Assembly (NCBI RefSeq): GCF_020382885.2
Contig: NC_058499.1
Span: 20,011,872-20,075,871 of the forward strand
Length of the DNA: 64,000 nt
Direction of reading: 5' to 3'
From: Scatophagus argus
Taxonomy: Eukaryota > Chordata > Actinopteri > Scatophagidae
The notes under the pieces were generated by a model. The model did not search any database. It had not been told where the DNA came from and worked only from the letters and a program-made list of their open reading frames with translations. The stretch's first letter is position 1. The number at the start of each line of letters is the position of its first letter. Below, piece after piece: positions 1-15,147 of this stretch. Position numbers and translations under genes: made by a program.

Positions 1-3000
1 AGCAACCTCAAGTAGAGTTACAGCATTTCCATTCCAGTCTCACTGCATTCACATCAAATATATCTCTCTGCATCACATCCAGACACCGAAGGTACGGTTT
101 AGCGTCTGTACGTATAGCTTTAATTTAGCTCCAGCTCATTTATGACATTTGAAGACGCCGCAACTACTTGACTGAATGTAATATACAGAGTGACAAAGTC
201 CCAAGATGGGTGGAGCTCAGCACTGAGTGGTGGCAACATACAGGACCTTCAGCCAGGAGACCAGGGTTCACATGCTAAGCAAAATCAAAGGTCAGTGATC
301 TTTTCCAAAAATGAAACAAGTGGTTTTTGTGACTAAACCTAACCAAGCTGCATTTACACATTTAAAATGCATCACACCCGGTGCACACAGGCTGCATGAG
401 CAGAGCATGATGGCTGCGTCACTGAACTGCTGTGGCTCAAATCCATGTGTCCACACAGTGTTGTTGCTGTTGTGCTGCAACGGCCAGCCATTTCTTTTTA
501 CATGGAGTTTGCCTTTGATACTGATCAATAACAATGACGTTATTTGCTCTTACTCTCATTTCGTGTCAGTTTGTCCACACCTCTGAAATGAAAAGCAACA
601 AGTTCCAACACAGTTTGTGTGTCCAGACTGTTGGTCTGGACACAATGGTTGAAAGGCTCTCTAGTGGGAAAGCTCTGAGCATCGTGCACAGACACTAAAG
701 GGAATATTTTGTATCCATATGAAGGGCATGGCAAAGCGGTGTAAGTATTTGATTAAATAGGACAAGAACATGTCGATATTTCTACAGCGGTTCTCTGTAC
801 ATCATCCTCCTGGGCCCCGTTTTTTGTTATTGATATTCTTGTATGATGTTCTTCCTCTTCGCGTTTTTCTTCTTGATCTTTGCTTCACTCCCAATCATGT
901 GCTTAATCCTATTCTCCTGTGTAGAACATGGATGTAAAACACAGACATCTGACATGAACTCACCAAACAGCCAGCTGCTTCCTCTCAGAGCTGAGACAGG
1001 AATGCACTTTCATTTGGGCCCTTCATTCATAAGAAATAAACCATCGACCCGCATGCAGGGGTTTTAGTGAGTGTAAGGGCTGTCAACCATTGATGTAATG
1101 TGGGTGGGTGGGATAAGACTTGGGAAAAGGAGCATAATGTTAGGAGCCTGTAGAAACATCAAGCTAATGAGACAAGTTACATTTGATCTAACTTGATTTG
1201 GCCTTTAGTGACATTCCCTCCAAGGGCAAAAGTCAAATTTGTGTGTCATTGGTAAAATGAAATGAAAAGGAAAAACAAGAAATGATGAAAGTGGAAAGAG
1301 ATTTTAGACAGAGATGAACTAGTGATTTCGGAATATGACTCCACGAGAGCAAGAGAAAAAGAAGATCAGTTAAGTGAGGGAGGGGGGAAGACCTGGTCAT
1401 GTAAGAGCTCTGGCAGGGCTGGGAGCAGGAATGGATGGGGGTGGGAGAGCAGGGAACGGTTTTGCAGAGAAGTCAGAGAAGCCAGTGATCACTCAGGAGG
1501 TCTGGAACTCTGACCTCCGACCCCATAGCGGAGCGGATGCCACCATGGTGAAAATGCAAGAGGTGAGGTATGTGAGCCCCCCGAGCCCTGGCGGAAACCA
1601 TTCCCTCCATGATGAATGGGATGTTAGCATTGACACAAATTGGCCCATAATAATGACACAAGGCCGCTAAGCACACAGACACAGAGTGACAGAGTGGGAA
1701 TTGCAGAGTGAAAGACCAGGCAGACAGAAAGAGTGGGAAAAGAAGAGGAGAGAAAGATGGAGAAGAGATGAAAAAGTCTTGGAGGAAGAATTACCTCACC
1801 CAGAGGGACCGACAGAGAAGGGGGAGAGCTAGATTTATGGCTGAGGGTATCTGTGGTGTTTTCTCTCCACTCTCCTGAACGGTGGGATTGCAGAAAGGCC
1901 TGGAGTTCAGAGGGCCTCTTACACACACTGACACATGCAGACTGAGAGGCTGATAGAGAGACACACACATGCACGCACACAGTCAGTCTGCAGGATTGTT
2001 AGGTTTGCACTCATGCAGCGCACATCCTCAGCTGTATCCCCCTTTCTTTGCCACACTTTAAGAAATTGTTCGCATCATCACTACCAAGTGCCATACACAG
2101 TTTACATCCTTCTAAAAATAGCTGCTGCTTCCCTGGCTGGATCAGAAGAAAACTGTGACATCCCTTTTTATAGCTTCAGCATGACACAGCATGTTGATGC
2201 ATGCTTCCTTTTTTTCTACTCCTACCAAAACAAGGTATCCCTCTGTCTTTTAGGAAACACATGTATTAGATTAGGCATGTTGGGAGGCAAGGGTCACACT
2301 CCTGTCAGTAATTGAAATGCGATTATGTATGAGCTAACATGATTACAGGGGTGAGGGACTGGAGGAGGGGGATGATTAAAAGGTGAATACCAGCCTGTGA
2401 TGTGTGGCTGCTCCCTTATTCCACAGTAGACATTCCAGAGGCAATGAAACATGAATGAGTTGGCCGTCTTCATGCCGATGGAGAATGAATGAAAAATTTT
2501 GCTCATGTCATGTCAGTTTTCAAGGTAAAAGACTCTTTATCAATCAAATACTGCAGAATGACATAACTTAGATTGTTACCTGAAAATGTAGGTCTTCAAT
2601 AATACCAGTGACCAAGACTAAGCCATTAGACCCGCACTGTCAACCATTCAGCCCAGGTCTAATGGACTACGTAGGGTCTGATTTTATTGCTACAGGTCTG
2701 TCTCGTAGCTGAATGGACCTGTTTACTGTGTACAGCTCTGACCTCATGTGGCATTATAATCATTGTTGGAGAACAATGTATTTTTTGCATGGACTGAACA
2801 TAGACTGACAGGTATTTCTGTTGTTTATTTTTCTGCGTGTTGGTGTTTTCTCTAATCATTTTTTTTCCTTTGACCATAATTATTTGTCTTCTGAATTGAA
2901 CAGTAAAATTTGTTGTTGTTTCCGAAGTGACTTCATTTCATTGCCTTCCAAAAATGTCACAAATTACTGCTGGGAAAATAGAAATGTTTTCTGACCTACT

Positions 3001-3003
3001 GCT

Positions 3004-3118
3004 AGGGTTCAGCTTGGTTAGGTTTAGGCACAAAACAGCTTGATTAATGTTAGGGAACGATCATGGTCATGGTCAAAAAACCAACACTGACTGTCAAAAG
3101 GGAACGGAAAGCGAACCC
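3004..3118. repeat. degenerate dispersed teleost repeat
   Basis: The stretch containing ggttaggtttaggcacaaaa and gttagggaacgatcatggtc resembles a very common fish interspersed repeat with alternating 'ggttaggtttaggca' and 'gatcatggt' words. The assignment is from memory of that word pattern, with no family name. Confidence 0.45.
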
Positions 3119-6100
3119 TGATGTCCCTGGTCAACATCACAATACTTCCTTCTTTGCTCTTGAAAGACAAGAGTCATAATTCCAACAAGAGGTCTTTGTC
3201 TCTTGAATATAAACATATGTTGTGTTTGGAAATTTGCTGAAATGGCTCTGAAATGACTGATGCTGTCAGCAACAGGCTTTTTTGATCTGTTTTCCTTTCC
3301 TGGGCTCCCTCTCGGATTGGGTCTTTTTTTGACATAAATTTATGCACAACAGATTCGAGGAGTTTATTCACAGATTCACTGTAGAACCAACAATGAACAT
3401 TATTCCTGAGAACATAAGTTAAGAGTCTGAGAGTGGATACTATAGTTGGTGGGGTGGTGCAATGGTGGTCCAGGTTGCAATGCAGTTAGCAAAGACTTGT
3501 TAACAGGGAAAGTCGGTCATTAGTTGGCATGAAAGACCATGAGTGTATCTCAGCGATTTAAAAAACAAACAAATTAGCAAGAATTAAAATTATAATTTCT
3601 TTCTGAGCTTTGATTAGTAACCACTTATCATATACTGTGCAATGTAACCCAAATAACTCAAATAGAGCAATATCAGCGACGTGCATTCACACCATTAGCA
3701 CAGGATACAAATTTCTGTTGACTGCAGAGGCAGTAAATGGCAGTAATGCACAACTAAAGAGAACACTGTGCCAATAAAAGAGGAGGAGAACAAGAAGAAT
3801 TGCGTGAAATCTGAATGTAGACTGTATAAAGTAGTGGATGGAGTTTCTTGATCTTTATGAAGCCACTGTGAAAAGTGCCTTAAATGTGTATCCTTTGTAA
3901 TAACCAGTAGGGGGTAGCTCCATTGGTTGCAAAAGGAAGTCTGATTGTATGTAAGCTTTTAAGAAAACAACTTCTCACTAGATTTATTAACTAAATAAAA
4001 GTTTCCTAATGAGGTATGTTTGCATTCATGTCAAATACAGCTCCAAAGCTTTTTGAGGATGCCCCTTTCATACCCAGTCGTGATACTTTTACCTGTTACC
4101 TTTCCCAGTCTTCTGTTGCTCCAGCTGGTTTGAAATATGCTCGTGTTCCCAGCATCAAATTCATGAATAAGCAGATATTTACAATAACCAACGAAGTTGA
4201 TGAGGTAAAAACGTTAGATATACTGTACCCTTTTTGTTTGAGCATATGTCAAAAAGGTTTCACCTTACTAGAACGTAACATAGATTTCACATAATGGCAA
4301 ACTCAAAGCCTCGAAACAATGGTCCACAAACCAGTGGGGTAAGATCACAGTGGGCTTGCAACTTTGAAAAACGTTTGGGGAAATTCAGACACTCATAGCT
4401 AATTAAGTAGAGATGAAAGAGAAGAAAGACATGAGTTTACTGAAACAGGCTTGTCAGAGGTAGAATTAATTTCTGAGAAATATCTTGGCTTGAGTTGAGC
4501 TGAATTGAATTAGCTGGAATGCAAGTTAAGTTTTATTGATGGAGATGGATGATGCCTTGTTTTGCTAGAAGCTTCAGCTCACCTAACCAGTACATTGATG
4601 TGATGACACTGTCAGCGAACCTGTTCCATAGTACAGTAACATTGTTGTGCAATCTGGCAGTTCTGAAATTAAAACAAACAAACAAAAAAAAGTTTCCATG
4701 AAGTGGTATAATGATTACAGTAAATATTTTTTGTCAATTTGCTTGTGACAGATGATTAGTTTGAATATAGACCTATTTGTAAGTGTATGCACATACAACA
4801 ACCAACTACCCTCCATTTTGCAACATAAGCATTGCACCTAATTAACCTAAAGGCACACTCCCTTTCAGCGCTCAGTTTACAGTTCTGTAGATGTGGCACA
4901 AAGTGCACCTTTGCTCATTTCCGGCACTGTCAGAATCAGTACCTCAGGCAGACATTTGTAGTCAGTTTGTCACATTTTCAGAGAGAGTGCGTCTGCAGAG
5001 GCACTGCAGATATTCTGATAAGAATAAAGTCAATACATTCTAGCACACAACAAACAGGTGCAACCAACAAACACAGGAACTGGTCGTTTCTGAATTACCA
5101 GTGACACTGTGTTGGGTTTTAATTCAACGAGAGTGGAATCCCCTCAGTGGTAGAAGGTTTAAGAAAAACTCCCCGATAGTTCATTAGATTTATCAGAATT
5201 GTTGCATATTTGTATGAGCTGTAACATCTTATTCATGTATGACTGAGGAACCAAGCCAGAAAAGAAATTATTATCTCAACTTCTCTTCATCTTTACCAAA
5301 ACATCAAAACATCTCTTATTTAATGAGTCCAGGCTCCACACTTAAACAGTAATTTCTCTTTCTTTGTTTTTTATTTTGCTACTAGAGGTGTGAGTTTTCA
5401 ACCATGGGTTCCTTCCTCTTTTGGTGGAATAAAAATAACATCTTAGTTAATCATTCTTTCAGATAAGTACAAAACAATTGAAAAGATTAGTTTAAATATT
5501 TAATAATAACAAGTAACAACTGAATTAGTATATAAATAAAATTAACCGAAAAGTGAGCATAAGTGAATGAAAATGAGTAAAACTAAATATGATCAAACAG
5601 ATGCCCATTTCATGTGATTTAGTGTGCAGTGAATTTTTAAATTCCTGTTCTTAATTTGTGCCGAAATTGTGTTCAATCAAATTGCATATATTGACTTACT
5701 TATTATGCTTGATGATCTGACTTATTTATTATTATTTATTTATTATTTTTGTTTATTATTTTTTTTTCACTACTTATCACTTAGAAAAAAATGTGATGAA
5801 TACAACTGTGTTGTTTTAAATAATTAGTTAGGTGTAGTAGATTTTTGTAGCTGAATTAACTGCAGCTAACCGTGAATTATATTCATGATTAATATAAGGC
5901 TCATCCAAAACTGAGAAATTCTATAAGAATTGATATACTGTAAGTGCAGCACACTGAGTTGTAAGTGAAATAAAAAATATTTCTACTGTGGCTTTTAAAC
6001 AATTTTATAGAATTAAAAATTTGCTCTTTGTTGAAGGAGATTACAGTGACTGACATTTAGGAATAGGAGAAAATGAGGAAGAAAGTAAGAATCATCTTTT

Positions 6101-8997
6101 GCACAACAAGGCTCCAGTTTGTGAAGTAAAACTTCTTCAAAGCATCTATTTACTGTAGATGATTTACCATCACATTTTGGCTCACATGCCTTTGCCAGGG
6201 TATCAAAGCATGGCTCTCTGGCCAAAACAAGTAGGTCAACAAGCATTTAAATCCATTTAAAAACACTCCTTTAAATGCTTTCACATCACAGAGGCCTGCC
6301 TTGTTTGTTTGCAGAATGTTTTTAGTGTATTTATTATTTTTTGTTTGGAATTAAATCCACTGCAGTTTGCACTGTGAGGATTTCAGCTTCCTTGACAACC
6401 TTTTATTCCATGCCTACCAAAACTTGTCTGAATATTGAGGAATGAGAATGACACATTGAGATTTCATTTACTACATAGAACAATCAGTTCTAAGCATTGT
6501 CATCTGATTCTCTTCTATACCTCGTCAGCATCATGCAGCCCTACAGTCCCTCCCCAAAACGGTTTCTGGGTGCAAAATGTGACTTAACCAAGTGGTACAG
6601 CACCTAGCAGTTGTCCAGTCATCGTAGGATGTGCATTAGATATAGATACTCTGACCCCCTACCACTGACTGTAGACTGGAGATTACCAGAGGTGGGCCTC
6701 TTTCCTGCTCCCATTTATCTTTCTTTCTTTCACCTCCCCCCTCCCTCTCTCTCCCTCTGTAATGTCTCAGCTGTTCCCTGCAGGCAGGGCTCTGACTGAG
6801 TGCCTGCTCTGTTATGGGTTCATTGGGCTGGTATGTGGCAGGAATCTTTGGATCAAGGTAATTTCACACTGTTCAACTTTTTCCCAGGCTGTTAAGCTTC
6901 CTTTTACCTTTGTGCCACTCAGAGAGCGAGATAGGGAGCGACACATGTAGCCGTTAAACACACACAGTGGCTCAGGGCCTGACGCCACCAGCAGAGCCCA
7001 GGCAAAGACTTGAAAGATATGGCCTATAAATTACAGTCCAACACCTCAGTTTCCCAAAAGGATCAGATTATTGCAGCATGATCCAGAGTGGTGGGGAGGA
7101 TGGTGCACATTCATGTGTGGTGCTGTAATGAAGCTACATGTCTGCCAGGGGAGCCACTGTGATGGGCCCCCCTCATTTGTCTCTATCACTGATCACTAAG
7201 AGGATCAGATTGTGGGTGGGTGGTTGCGTTTTCTTTGCTTGTCTATTTTAATATGTGTCATTTTTCGGGCTTTTCTAAACAGGTGTTTTCTGCTTTCCGC
7301 CGCCACACCTGCATCTTTGCCTCCCTCTGACGTGTGTGTGATTTCTTTATTTTCGGCTTTTCATCCCCAAGCAGAGCACATGGTGTTTATTATTAGCAGC
7401 AGCAGATAGGTGAGCACCTGATGCAGTTGCGACAGGAGGGAAATCCTCTACAATTGTTGAAGTAATCTTGTTCTCATCTCTTCTCCGTATGCTTGAGCAT
7501 CCTATGTACTATCTGTTACCATCTGCAGGAGAGATAGGGAAACAAGGGCAACAGTAGCTCCACTTAGTGCATGCATGTGGGAGCTGGTATATGCTCAGGT
7601 GTGCACTATGTTAGCTTGTGTTATTTTTAAAGACTTGGGTTATTTTGGGACCTACATGATGAACTTCATGTTTGCATGCCTCTCTGTTTCACAGACTCTA
7701 TGTAAATAGACAGCATTTCTTTTGTTCATTATTGGGAGCAGTAAGTGAATCACAGATTAAACAAGATTGGGATGAATGGCTCGGCTTATTGGGTCGTTGC
7801 AGTGCAGGGCAGTGTTAGTCATATCATCCTGTATCCCTTTGTGTAGCTATAATAGCAGGTTTTAATGAGTTATATGTGATGAGATTAGTTGATTTTCTGA
7901 TGGCTTCCACTGTTTGAGTGCCAGTAAACGTTTTTGCTCAACCGTGAGATCTCTCTGACCTCAAGTTCAGTGTGTTTTAGTCTGAGCTTGTTGCAATTCC
8001 AGGTGGAAGTCCTTAGGATGTTGATCCTCCCAAAGCACAAAGAGACCCAATTTTCAAACAATCTGGAGAGTTTTTTGTGCAAAAATGTAGTTGTTGTCTT
8101 GACGTACACAACCTCTCCTGAGAAGTCCTTGCATTCTGCACCAAGGACTCCGCTGGATTAACAATGCCTTTGTTCTTGGTGTGCGTAGTGAAAGAGGGGA
8201 GAGCAATAGGCTGGAACTGTGGTGTGGTATCAGCAAGCAGCTGTTGCATGAGTGACAAAGTCAAGGGCTAGTGATATGAACATGGGAAAATCCTGGAGGA
8301 GCTGGAGGGGAAGAGACAGCAGCAGCAGCTGAGCCCCTCCGCACTTCTCTGTGTGGAGAGAGACAACCCTCACTGTTGCTCTTATGTGGAGAAAAAAGTG
8401 TGTGAAACAGCAAAGAAAGCAGTTTATCCACTGTTAGGGCAGGGAAATATTGACATTATTTAGAAGTCGGTGCTCCAAACCCACCTTTCTGTCTCGCTCA
8501 TTTGGCCCCAGATTTGATGAGCGCATGAAAAGTTGTTGGTTCAGTTCAAAAGACAGGGTCAAGCATGTGAAAGAGGGGAGGGATGGAAGCAGGGAAGGCA
8601 GGGATGAAGGAATAGGGTGGAGGGGTAGAGGAAAGGTAAATGAATACCAGACAGCTTGTTTCTTGTGTTAACTGAAGGTTTGGCCAGAGCTACTATACCT
8701 TATTGTTCCAGTGACTCACCTTCAACACGCAGTCTGTGAAGAGGCTCATCTGTCTCTCAACAAGCTGTCGCTAACTTGTGTGATGGATTGAGACGTGGCA
8801 CAAGGCTGCTTTTAGTTATTAATGCTGCTCTCACTTTGCATGTGGCTTATTGTGTGTGAAAAGATGGGCATCGTCTTTTGTGAAAGGCATAAGTAAAGAC
8901 GTTTGACCATAGTTAAAGGTTTGGACCTTTTGTTGTGACAACCAAGAGCAAAGAGCAACAAATGATTCAAGTGTGTGTTCCCACAGACAGTCGCACC

Positions 8998-9003
<6 letters not shown>

Positions 9004-9037
<34 letters not shown>
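9004..9037 (+). repeat. (TG)17 microsatellite
   Basis: 34 bp of pure GT dinucleotide repeat. Confidence 0.97.
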
Positions 9038-9038
<1 letters not shown>

Positions 9039-12000
9039 TATCCACACATAATGTCACATGCTATTGGACGAATCAACCTGTTATTTTTGGTTCACATTTA
9101 TGACTATGCAGACATCACCTGGACAGTGTCTGCATCAGTTGGTCTGGACTTTACCCTGCTTCCTTCCTGTGTGAGTTAAAGCAGAGTGTACTGAGAATTC
9201 GCAGCAAGTGATGAAGATGCACTCAGTGTAGCTGCTTCATACTATTTTCCGCTTGACTGTATATTGATTTATACATTTATTTCATCGCCATGCAAATATG
9301 TCCAAATACACGTAATTCTGATATCAGTGTAACAGTCATCGTTGTGGATGAGTCCTCTTCATCTTCCTGCACACATAAACATAGTAGGGTTTTTACGGTA
9401 GGTGAGAAACCTGTCTGACACAGATACCCTGTTGTGTGCAACATGTGTTAAAGGGCAACACCAGATGTCCAGACCGGATTCTCCGGATGCTGTCAGGAGG
9501 TGAAAACGGCTTACATCTCAGTGCAGGAGGCAAAGTTTAAAGCAGCCACATGAGATGAAAGTATTACTTAATATTCAGATTCTCAGATGCAGGATATTTG
9601 AGCCGGAGGAGGGAACAAAGGATGTTCTCACCAACAACTGTTGTCAGAGAACTTTCCAGTAAGCTGCCACTGCTGCGCTCACTCACTGGTCATAGATGCT
9701 TTTATGGCTGATGCATTGTCTTTTCTATAGCGCCAGGAGGCAGAACAGGCAAATTATAATGTGAAGCAGCAAGAAGAAGAGTGTTTACCGAAAGAATGCA
9801 CCAAACATGGCAGCTCTATGGTGCTCTGTCACTTACGCTAACTGCATTGTTAAGTTTTTGGTTGATATGTAGACAAGACAGGATCTGTCTGACCAACACA
9901 TTCATGCAAAGTACCAACTGATGGCAGGATATGTTTTCATATGGGAACACAATGTCAACATGCTATGAGTGACAGTGACAGTCTCCATTTAAAATCTGGT
10001 GGAAAACAAACTGCACAGTCACTCGGAAAAAACACACCTTTCATTACTACCCTGATCAATCCAAGAACACTGCGTCTCCAGACATTGTCAATAATAGATC
10101 GGTATTGGGGTTTCTTTTCAAAGGTTATCGCACAAATTTCACCAAACTACATTTTGTTACAACATTTGCACAAAGCATTATATGACCAACAACTGTTTCA
10201 GACTGGTGTTCTCTGCCTCCAAAAGGGAAGAATATTCCTTTCCGATGAATTCTTTTTTTGTCCTGTGGCATTGACTTTTCTTTCATGGATCTTTGAAGAA
10301 GGTGTTGCTGCTATTGAAAGCAGTTTACTACCTGTTAACACCATTGTGCCACTATGCAGCAATGACCAGAGGCACTGAAAAGTATCCCCCCTGAGTTAGG
10401 TATCACCCACCTCTCACCCAGCATCATGCAGTCAACATCTCGTCCTGAAGACTTCAGTGAACAATTAAGATTCTGTTCTTCATGTTTTTTGCTCCTTGAT
10501 TCTTTTCCAGTTAATGAGATAAGGGCATGTCTCAAAGAATTCGGGAGGACGTGTTTGTGTAAAGAATTTCTGAGGGAGTCTGAGGGAATTCTGCAGGGCG
10601 AGCGATCAATGCCAAAGCTGAATTGTTGTAACATCAGTCATGGAGGGGAATCAGAGAAATCCCACAGGTGCTTAGTGGAGATGTCAGGGACAAGCTGCTG
10701 GAAACACTCACATTGTACACAATCAAAACAGGGAGGGATGCTCCCAACAGCGCACAAGGTAAAAACGAAAGATTCTTTTATGTGCCATGTGTTGTATCAG
10801 TTGATTGCTGCTGGGCAGATATTTGTCTGCAATTTCTAGAATGAGCTGGAAATTCTCATAATTAACATACTTAAGTTCACCACTTAATCGTGATCGAATT
10901 ATTTTTGAAGGAGTCTTTGTGTGTGACTTCCTCATCTGCCACAGTGCACGTCTGTTAATTTGGGACAAATGGATTTGTTTCCATCCTGGATATGATGACG
11001 AAATATCTGTGCTTGACTGATCCTCTTTGTGCTACATTTAAACAGCATTTCATGCCGAATTCCTGCGTTAAAACTGAATTCAGAGTGTTTTCTGTTTGTT
11101 CTTGTAGATGGGTTTAGATTCATCCAGGATGCGTGGTCATTTAGGTTTTGACTCCTGCACAATTTGTAATCATTAAAAATATAGGCAAGAAAAAAGGTGA
11201 ACACTCGCTGATTTGGCGTTTTAACCACTCAAACACTTTGTGTTTTATAGATGAGTGAGAGGCAGCAAAAGGCGATGAAGCGTTCACAAAATGTTTCTAA
11301 ATTTTACTGTTTGTGATGTTTCACACCTTTCAGTTGGACAAAGGTTTTTCCTTTGAATTTTTGCATGAAGTCTGGTGTTATTTTTATCATGGATGAGTAC
11401 ATTTTCTCTGCATTGTTGTTTGGCTCACACATCTGCAGTTACTCAACCGCAGAAAAATACTGCAAAAATGGGGAAACGTGGGCCCGATAAACAAATGATC
11501 TGTATGTTGAAGTGATGTTTTCATATGAATTTAATGGTGATTCATCAGTAGCCTTCACACAGATCAACTGAAGCATGTGAGCTTCTGAAAGTTATTTTAC
11601 CATTTTAGGTTTTTATTAGGCGTCAGAGCGCTCGTTATAAAACTGCTCAGACAGACTGAGGGCTTGTGGATGCGTTTCTTGCTGCTGTTGCTCTCTGAGT
11701 TGTCTCCATGTTCCTTTGCGTCCTGCTCTTTGTTCACCTGGCAGGAAGTGACCTGAGTGGTTTAGTTAGCAGATGAATCCCAAAAACTCTTAGTTGAAGC
11801 AGATGTAGGAAGCTGCCGGGTGTTCATGTCAGGACGTCTCACCTGCTGTTTGATTCTTTGAATTAACTGATTTCTGGTTAAACTGCTTCCTTTTGTTACA
11901 GCATGAACACCTCTGTTAGAATTATAGATTTAAACATGTCTTTTTGAAGTAAATATTCCAGCGGGTAATTCACTGAATTTGTTTTTCTTTCTCTGATTTC

Positions 12001-13864
12001 CACCTTCACAAACATTATTTTCCATGTCTTCTATTTTTTTTACATTAATACATTTTACATGTTCATAGAATCTAAACAAAATAGAAATCAAGCAGATTTG
12101 TTGACCAGAAAATTAAGAAATGAGCTCATTTGAATTTTAAGTGTGAAATGTTTCATTTTATTTGTGTTGCTTTCTCACAAATAATTAAATCTCTGAATTA
12201 ATTTAAGTTAATAAGTTAGTTCTTCAGCCTCTCAACAGAAATCTCTGACAATTGGAGTGTTAATACCTTTAGAAGAAATTTTACAAAAATTATTCCTAGG
12301 TTCAAATATGATAAAAATGAGGATAATATATATGAACTATGAACTATTGGATGTATTAGCAATTAATACAGAATTCAAAGTGAATAGACACAGGTGGAAA
12401 TTCACATAAATCCACCAAATTTCTTTGTGACATCAAATTTATTTAATATTTCTCTCTCTTTGGTTGCTTAAAAGAAACTTGATGAAAGTCAGGCCATGTG
12501 AGATTATAATAACATCCTAGTAATATTTTATATTTTATTTTATGAAGAGGTGTATTTCCTGTACGACAGTTGCTGACCTGCTGATGCAGGTGTCCTGTTT
12601 TTAGATTGTTTGAGGTATTTTCTTTTCACATACCTGAAGAGATCTTATCCATTTAAACTAGTTTAGCCACCATGTGGAAAATCTTTGTTAATCTTCACAG
12701 TACTTTCTTGTTCATTTTAGTTTCACTTTTAGGTAGGTGGGCATGTAGCCTAATTGGAAAACCTGAAAACCAGCCTCATATGATGATTATTCTTTTAATA
12801 TATGGATTTTAACGTTCTCTGTGTGTAAAATAATTCCTTAAAAATCCACCATTTTTGCATTATTTTGGAGAATAAAAATGTGAGAAAATGAGTGTTCCCT
12901 CTTTTTCACATAGCTAAGAAATGACACCCTGTGAGGTGCCTGACAGATTCATAGAGAACAGATCTTATGCACTAAAGGCCGTTTAATGTGTCGCCTTGAG
13001 AGCTTTGGCAGCAAACAAACACACTCAGACCTGAGCTGCTGTCATTTCACAACTGTCTGTGCTCTGATAGGAGCCAGCACAAATTCCCCTCCGACACTTT
13101 TCTTGCTTCGTGTGGGATATTTTTCTCAGCGTCATGATTCCCGAGTTGATGTCGGTAAAAGAAGAAGAAAAAGCGCAGATCCGCTGTCGCCCTCGGCAGA
13201 CGCCCCGGGGTGTTGGCTGGCTCTCACCGGTCGTCCTAACGGTGATTTAACTGTCAGAGGTGTGGTGATGATGGGTCACTGTTTGATCCTCGCTGCAAAA
13301 AGTAACCACCCTCACTCTTTTACTCACACCTTGGACAACTTTTTTTTTTTTGAAAGAAAAGAAAGGAAAAAACAAAGCGGATAAAAACCACAGTATGGGG
13401 TTAATGTTTTTGCTTGTTTTTAATGTGTTCATTTCGGGTGTTTCCTACAACAATCTTTCATTAGAACAAAGCGCGAGGAGGACAGATCCCTCCACTCGTC
13501 TCCAGAAAACGGCACCGTTTGTCAGGTGGATTTGCTCCATGCGCTCTGACTGATTTTTCAAAAAACTTTTATTACAGAAAATGAGGTTACAAAACCAGAC
13601 ACTGTCTAAAATATTTTGACCCGACAGATATTTCTTGCAGCGTGCAGCGCAGGAATTTCACCAAACTTTTCAAACTTCAGTAGCCTGTTTCTTGACTGCT
13701 CCTCGCCCAGTATACGTTTGAATATAAGGTGTCACGGCTTGTCACGACGTTTCAAACCGATAGGGTGTGTTTCTGTTTTATTCTGATATGGTAATTGAAT
13801 GCTTCCGGGGATGAACTGCGCCGCCGCCGCCGATGCTGCCTCTGATGTGTGTCAACGGAGCTGC

Positions 13865-13872
13865 TGACGTCA
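13865..13872. promoter_or_regulatory. palindromic CRE (TGACGTCA)
   Basis: Exact full-length CREB/ATF site inside a CpG-rich patch with a (CCG)n-like run (cgccgccgccgccg) about 50 bp upstream. It lies 3 kb before the ccnd2 start codon. Binding is inferred. Confidence 0.5.
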
Positions 13873-15051
13873 CTGGAGCCGCAGGGGGGGGAAAAAAAAC
13901 TTCTTGACAAGCGCGTTAAAACAGTCCTATGGCTTGACCGTCTTTGCAAGATATTTTATTAAAGTGTTTGATAAAGATGAATGAACCGTGTTTGATATTT
14001 TCAAAAAGGTTTCTCGCATGTTATCAGTCTAATTTAAATATTACACTTGGTGGGTGGAAAAAAACACTTTCAAACTGAATTTACTCTTTCAACAAACTGC
14101 CATTTAACTCACCTCCACTCAGTTTTTTCACTTTCAAAGGAAACAGGATGTTAAGATTGACTATGTCCACGCTGAGGGTGGTGGACCTGCTGCATGTGGC
14201 TTTGTTTTTTAGATTACTTTAAATAACATAGTTGCCTGCAGCAGAGAAAGAGGGCGGCATCAGCCTGTGGTGAAATGCTGGAAATGTTGGCTCTGGGATG
14301 CGTAATTGCGCATCGTGGTGAGCTGGAGGAAGCTGATGGAGCTGGATGAGGAGGAAGATTTGGAGCACCTGCCTCTCCACCTCAGCACGCCGTTTAGCCA
14401 CATCTGATCCGGTTTGACTTCTTTAAAATTCTTATGAAGAAGTTAATTTGATCAGATATAGCACATCTCTTACTTTCGATTTATTCTGAATATTCTGAAT
14501 GTAAATATTATTTCTTTTTTTTCAAAGCCTACTTGGCCTCTTCTTCATCATTTTCTTGTCAATAGAGGATTTCACGTGATGCCCCGGTGAACTCAAAAAC
14601 TTCCAGTTTTAATAATTTACTCAAATCCTTATAGAGTGTACATTTTTTCAACAGAAACCAGTTGTCAAATAAGAATACAGAATTTCGATTTATTTATTTA
14701 TTCATTGCTCTTATATCGAAGTTAACTTCATTTTCTTGGTTTGGGAGTTATTTTCCTCTCAGAAGGGTGATCTCATTCTGCCTTGTTTCAAGATAAATGC
14801 CATGAGCTCTTTAGTATGCACTTGTGTGGGACTCCAGTCGCGAAGTTTCCCTCCTCCTCTATTTTTTGACACTGCATCAGACTGCATTAATGTAAGGACA
14901 GAGAGAGCCTCGGCCACTTCTCTGACCCAACATGAATTCGCTCAAACCAACGTGATGCTGCTCGTCCTGTGCGTGTCAGATAGGCTGCTCAAGCAGCAGC
15001 GACATCCTTTAAGGGGCGAGACTGATAAATGACCACAGCAGTGGAAGGAGG

Positions 15052-15053
<2 letters not shown>

Positions 15054-15087
<34 letters not shown>
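15054..15087 (+). repeat. (GA)n microsatellite in ccnd2 upstream region
   Basis: 34-bp purine run about 60 bp before the CCAAT/octamer pair. GA tracts next to promoters can bind GAGA-type factors, but here it may be only a microsatellite. Confidence 0.95.
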
Positions 15088-15091
<4 letters not shown>

Positions 15092-15147
15092 ATAGAAAAA
15101 GTCTGCCCAGTAACAATCGCACAGCCTCAGTCGAATGCTGAGGCTCT

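Larger units (their letters stand above)
1..13100. other. intergenic DNA upstream of ccnd2, no gene recognised
   Basis: About 13 kb without any exon I can support. The open frames present are short, have no recognisable domains and lack flanking splice logic. The content is AT-rich unique sequence with one degenerate repeat (3004-3118) and a (TG)n microsatellite (9004-9037). Distant ccnd2 enhancers could lie here but cannot be named from one sequence. Confidence 0.6.

Noticed and set aside
9941-10839. Two adjacent plus-strand open frames of about 140 codons
   Set aside because: No recognisable domain, low-complexity Cys/Phe-rich composition, no flanking splice sites or promoter; consistent with chance open frames in AT-rich DNA.
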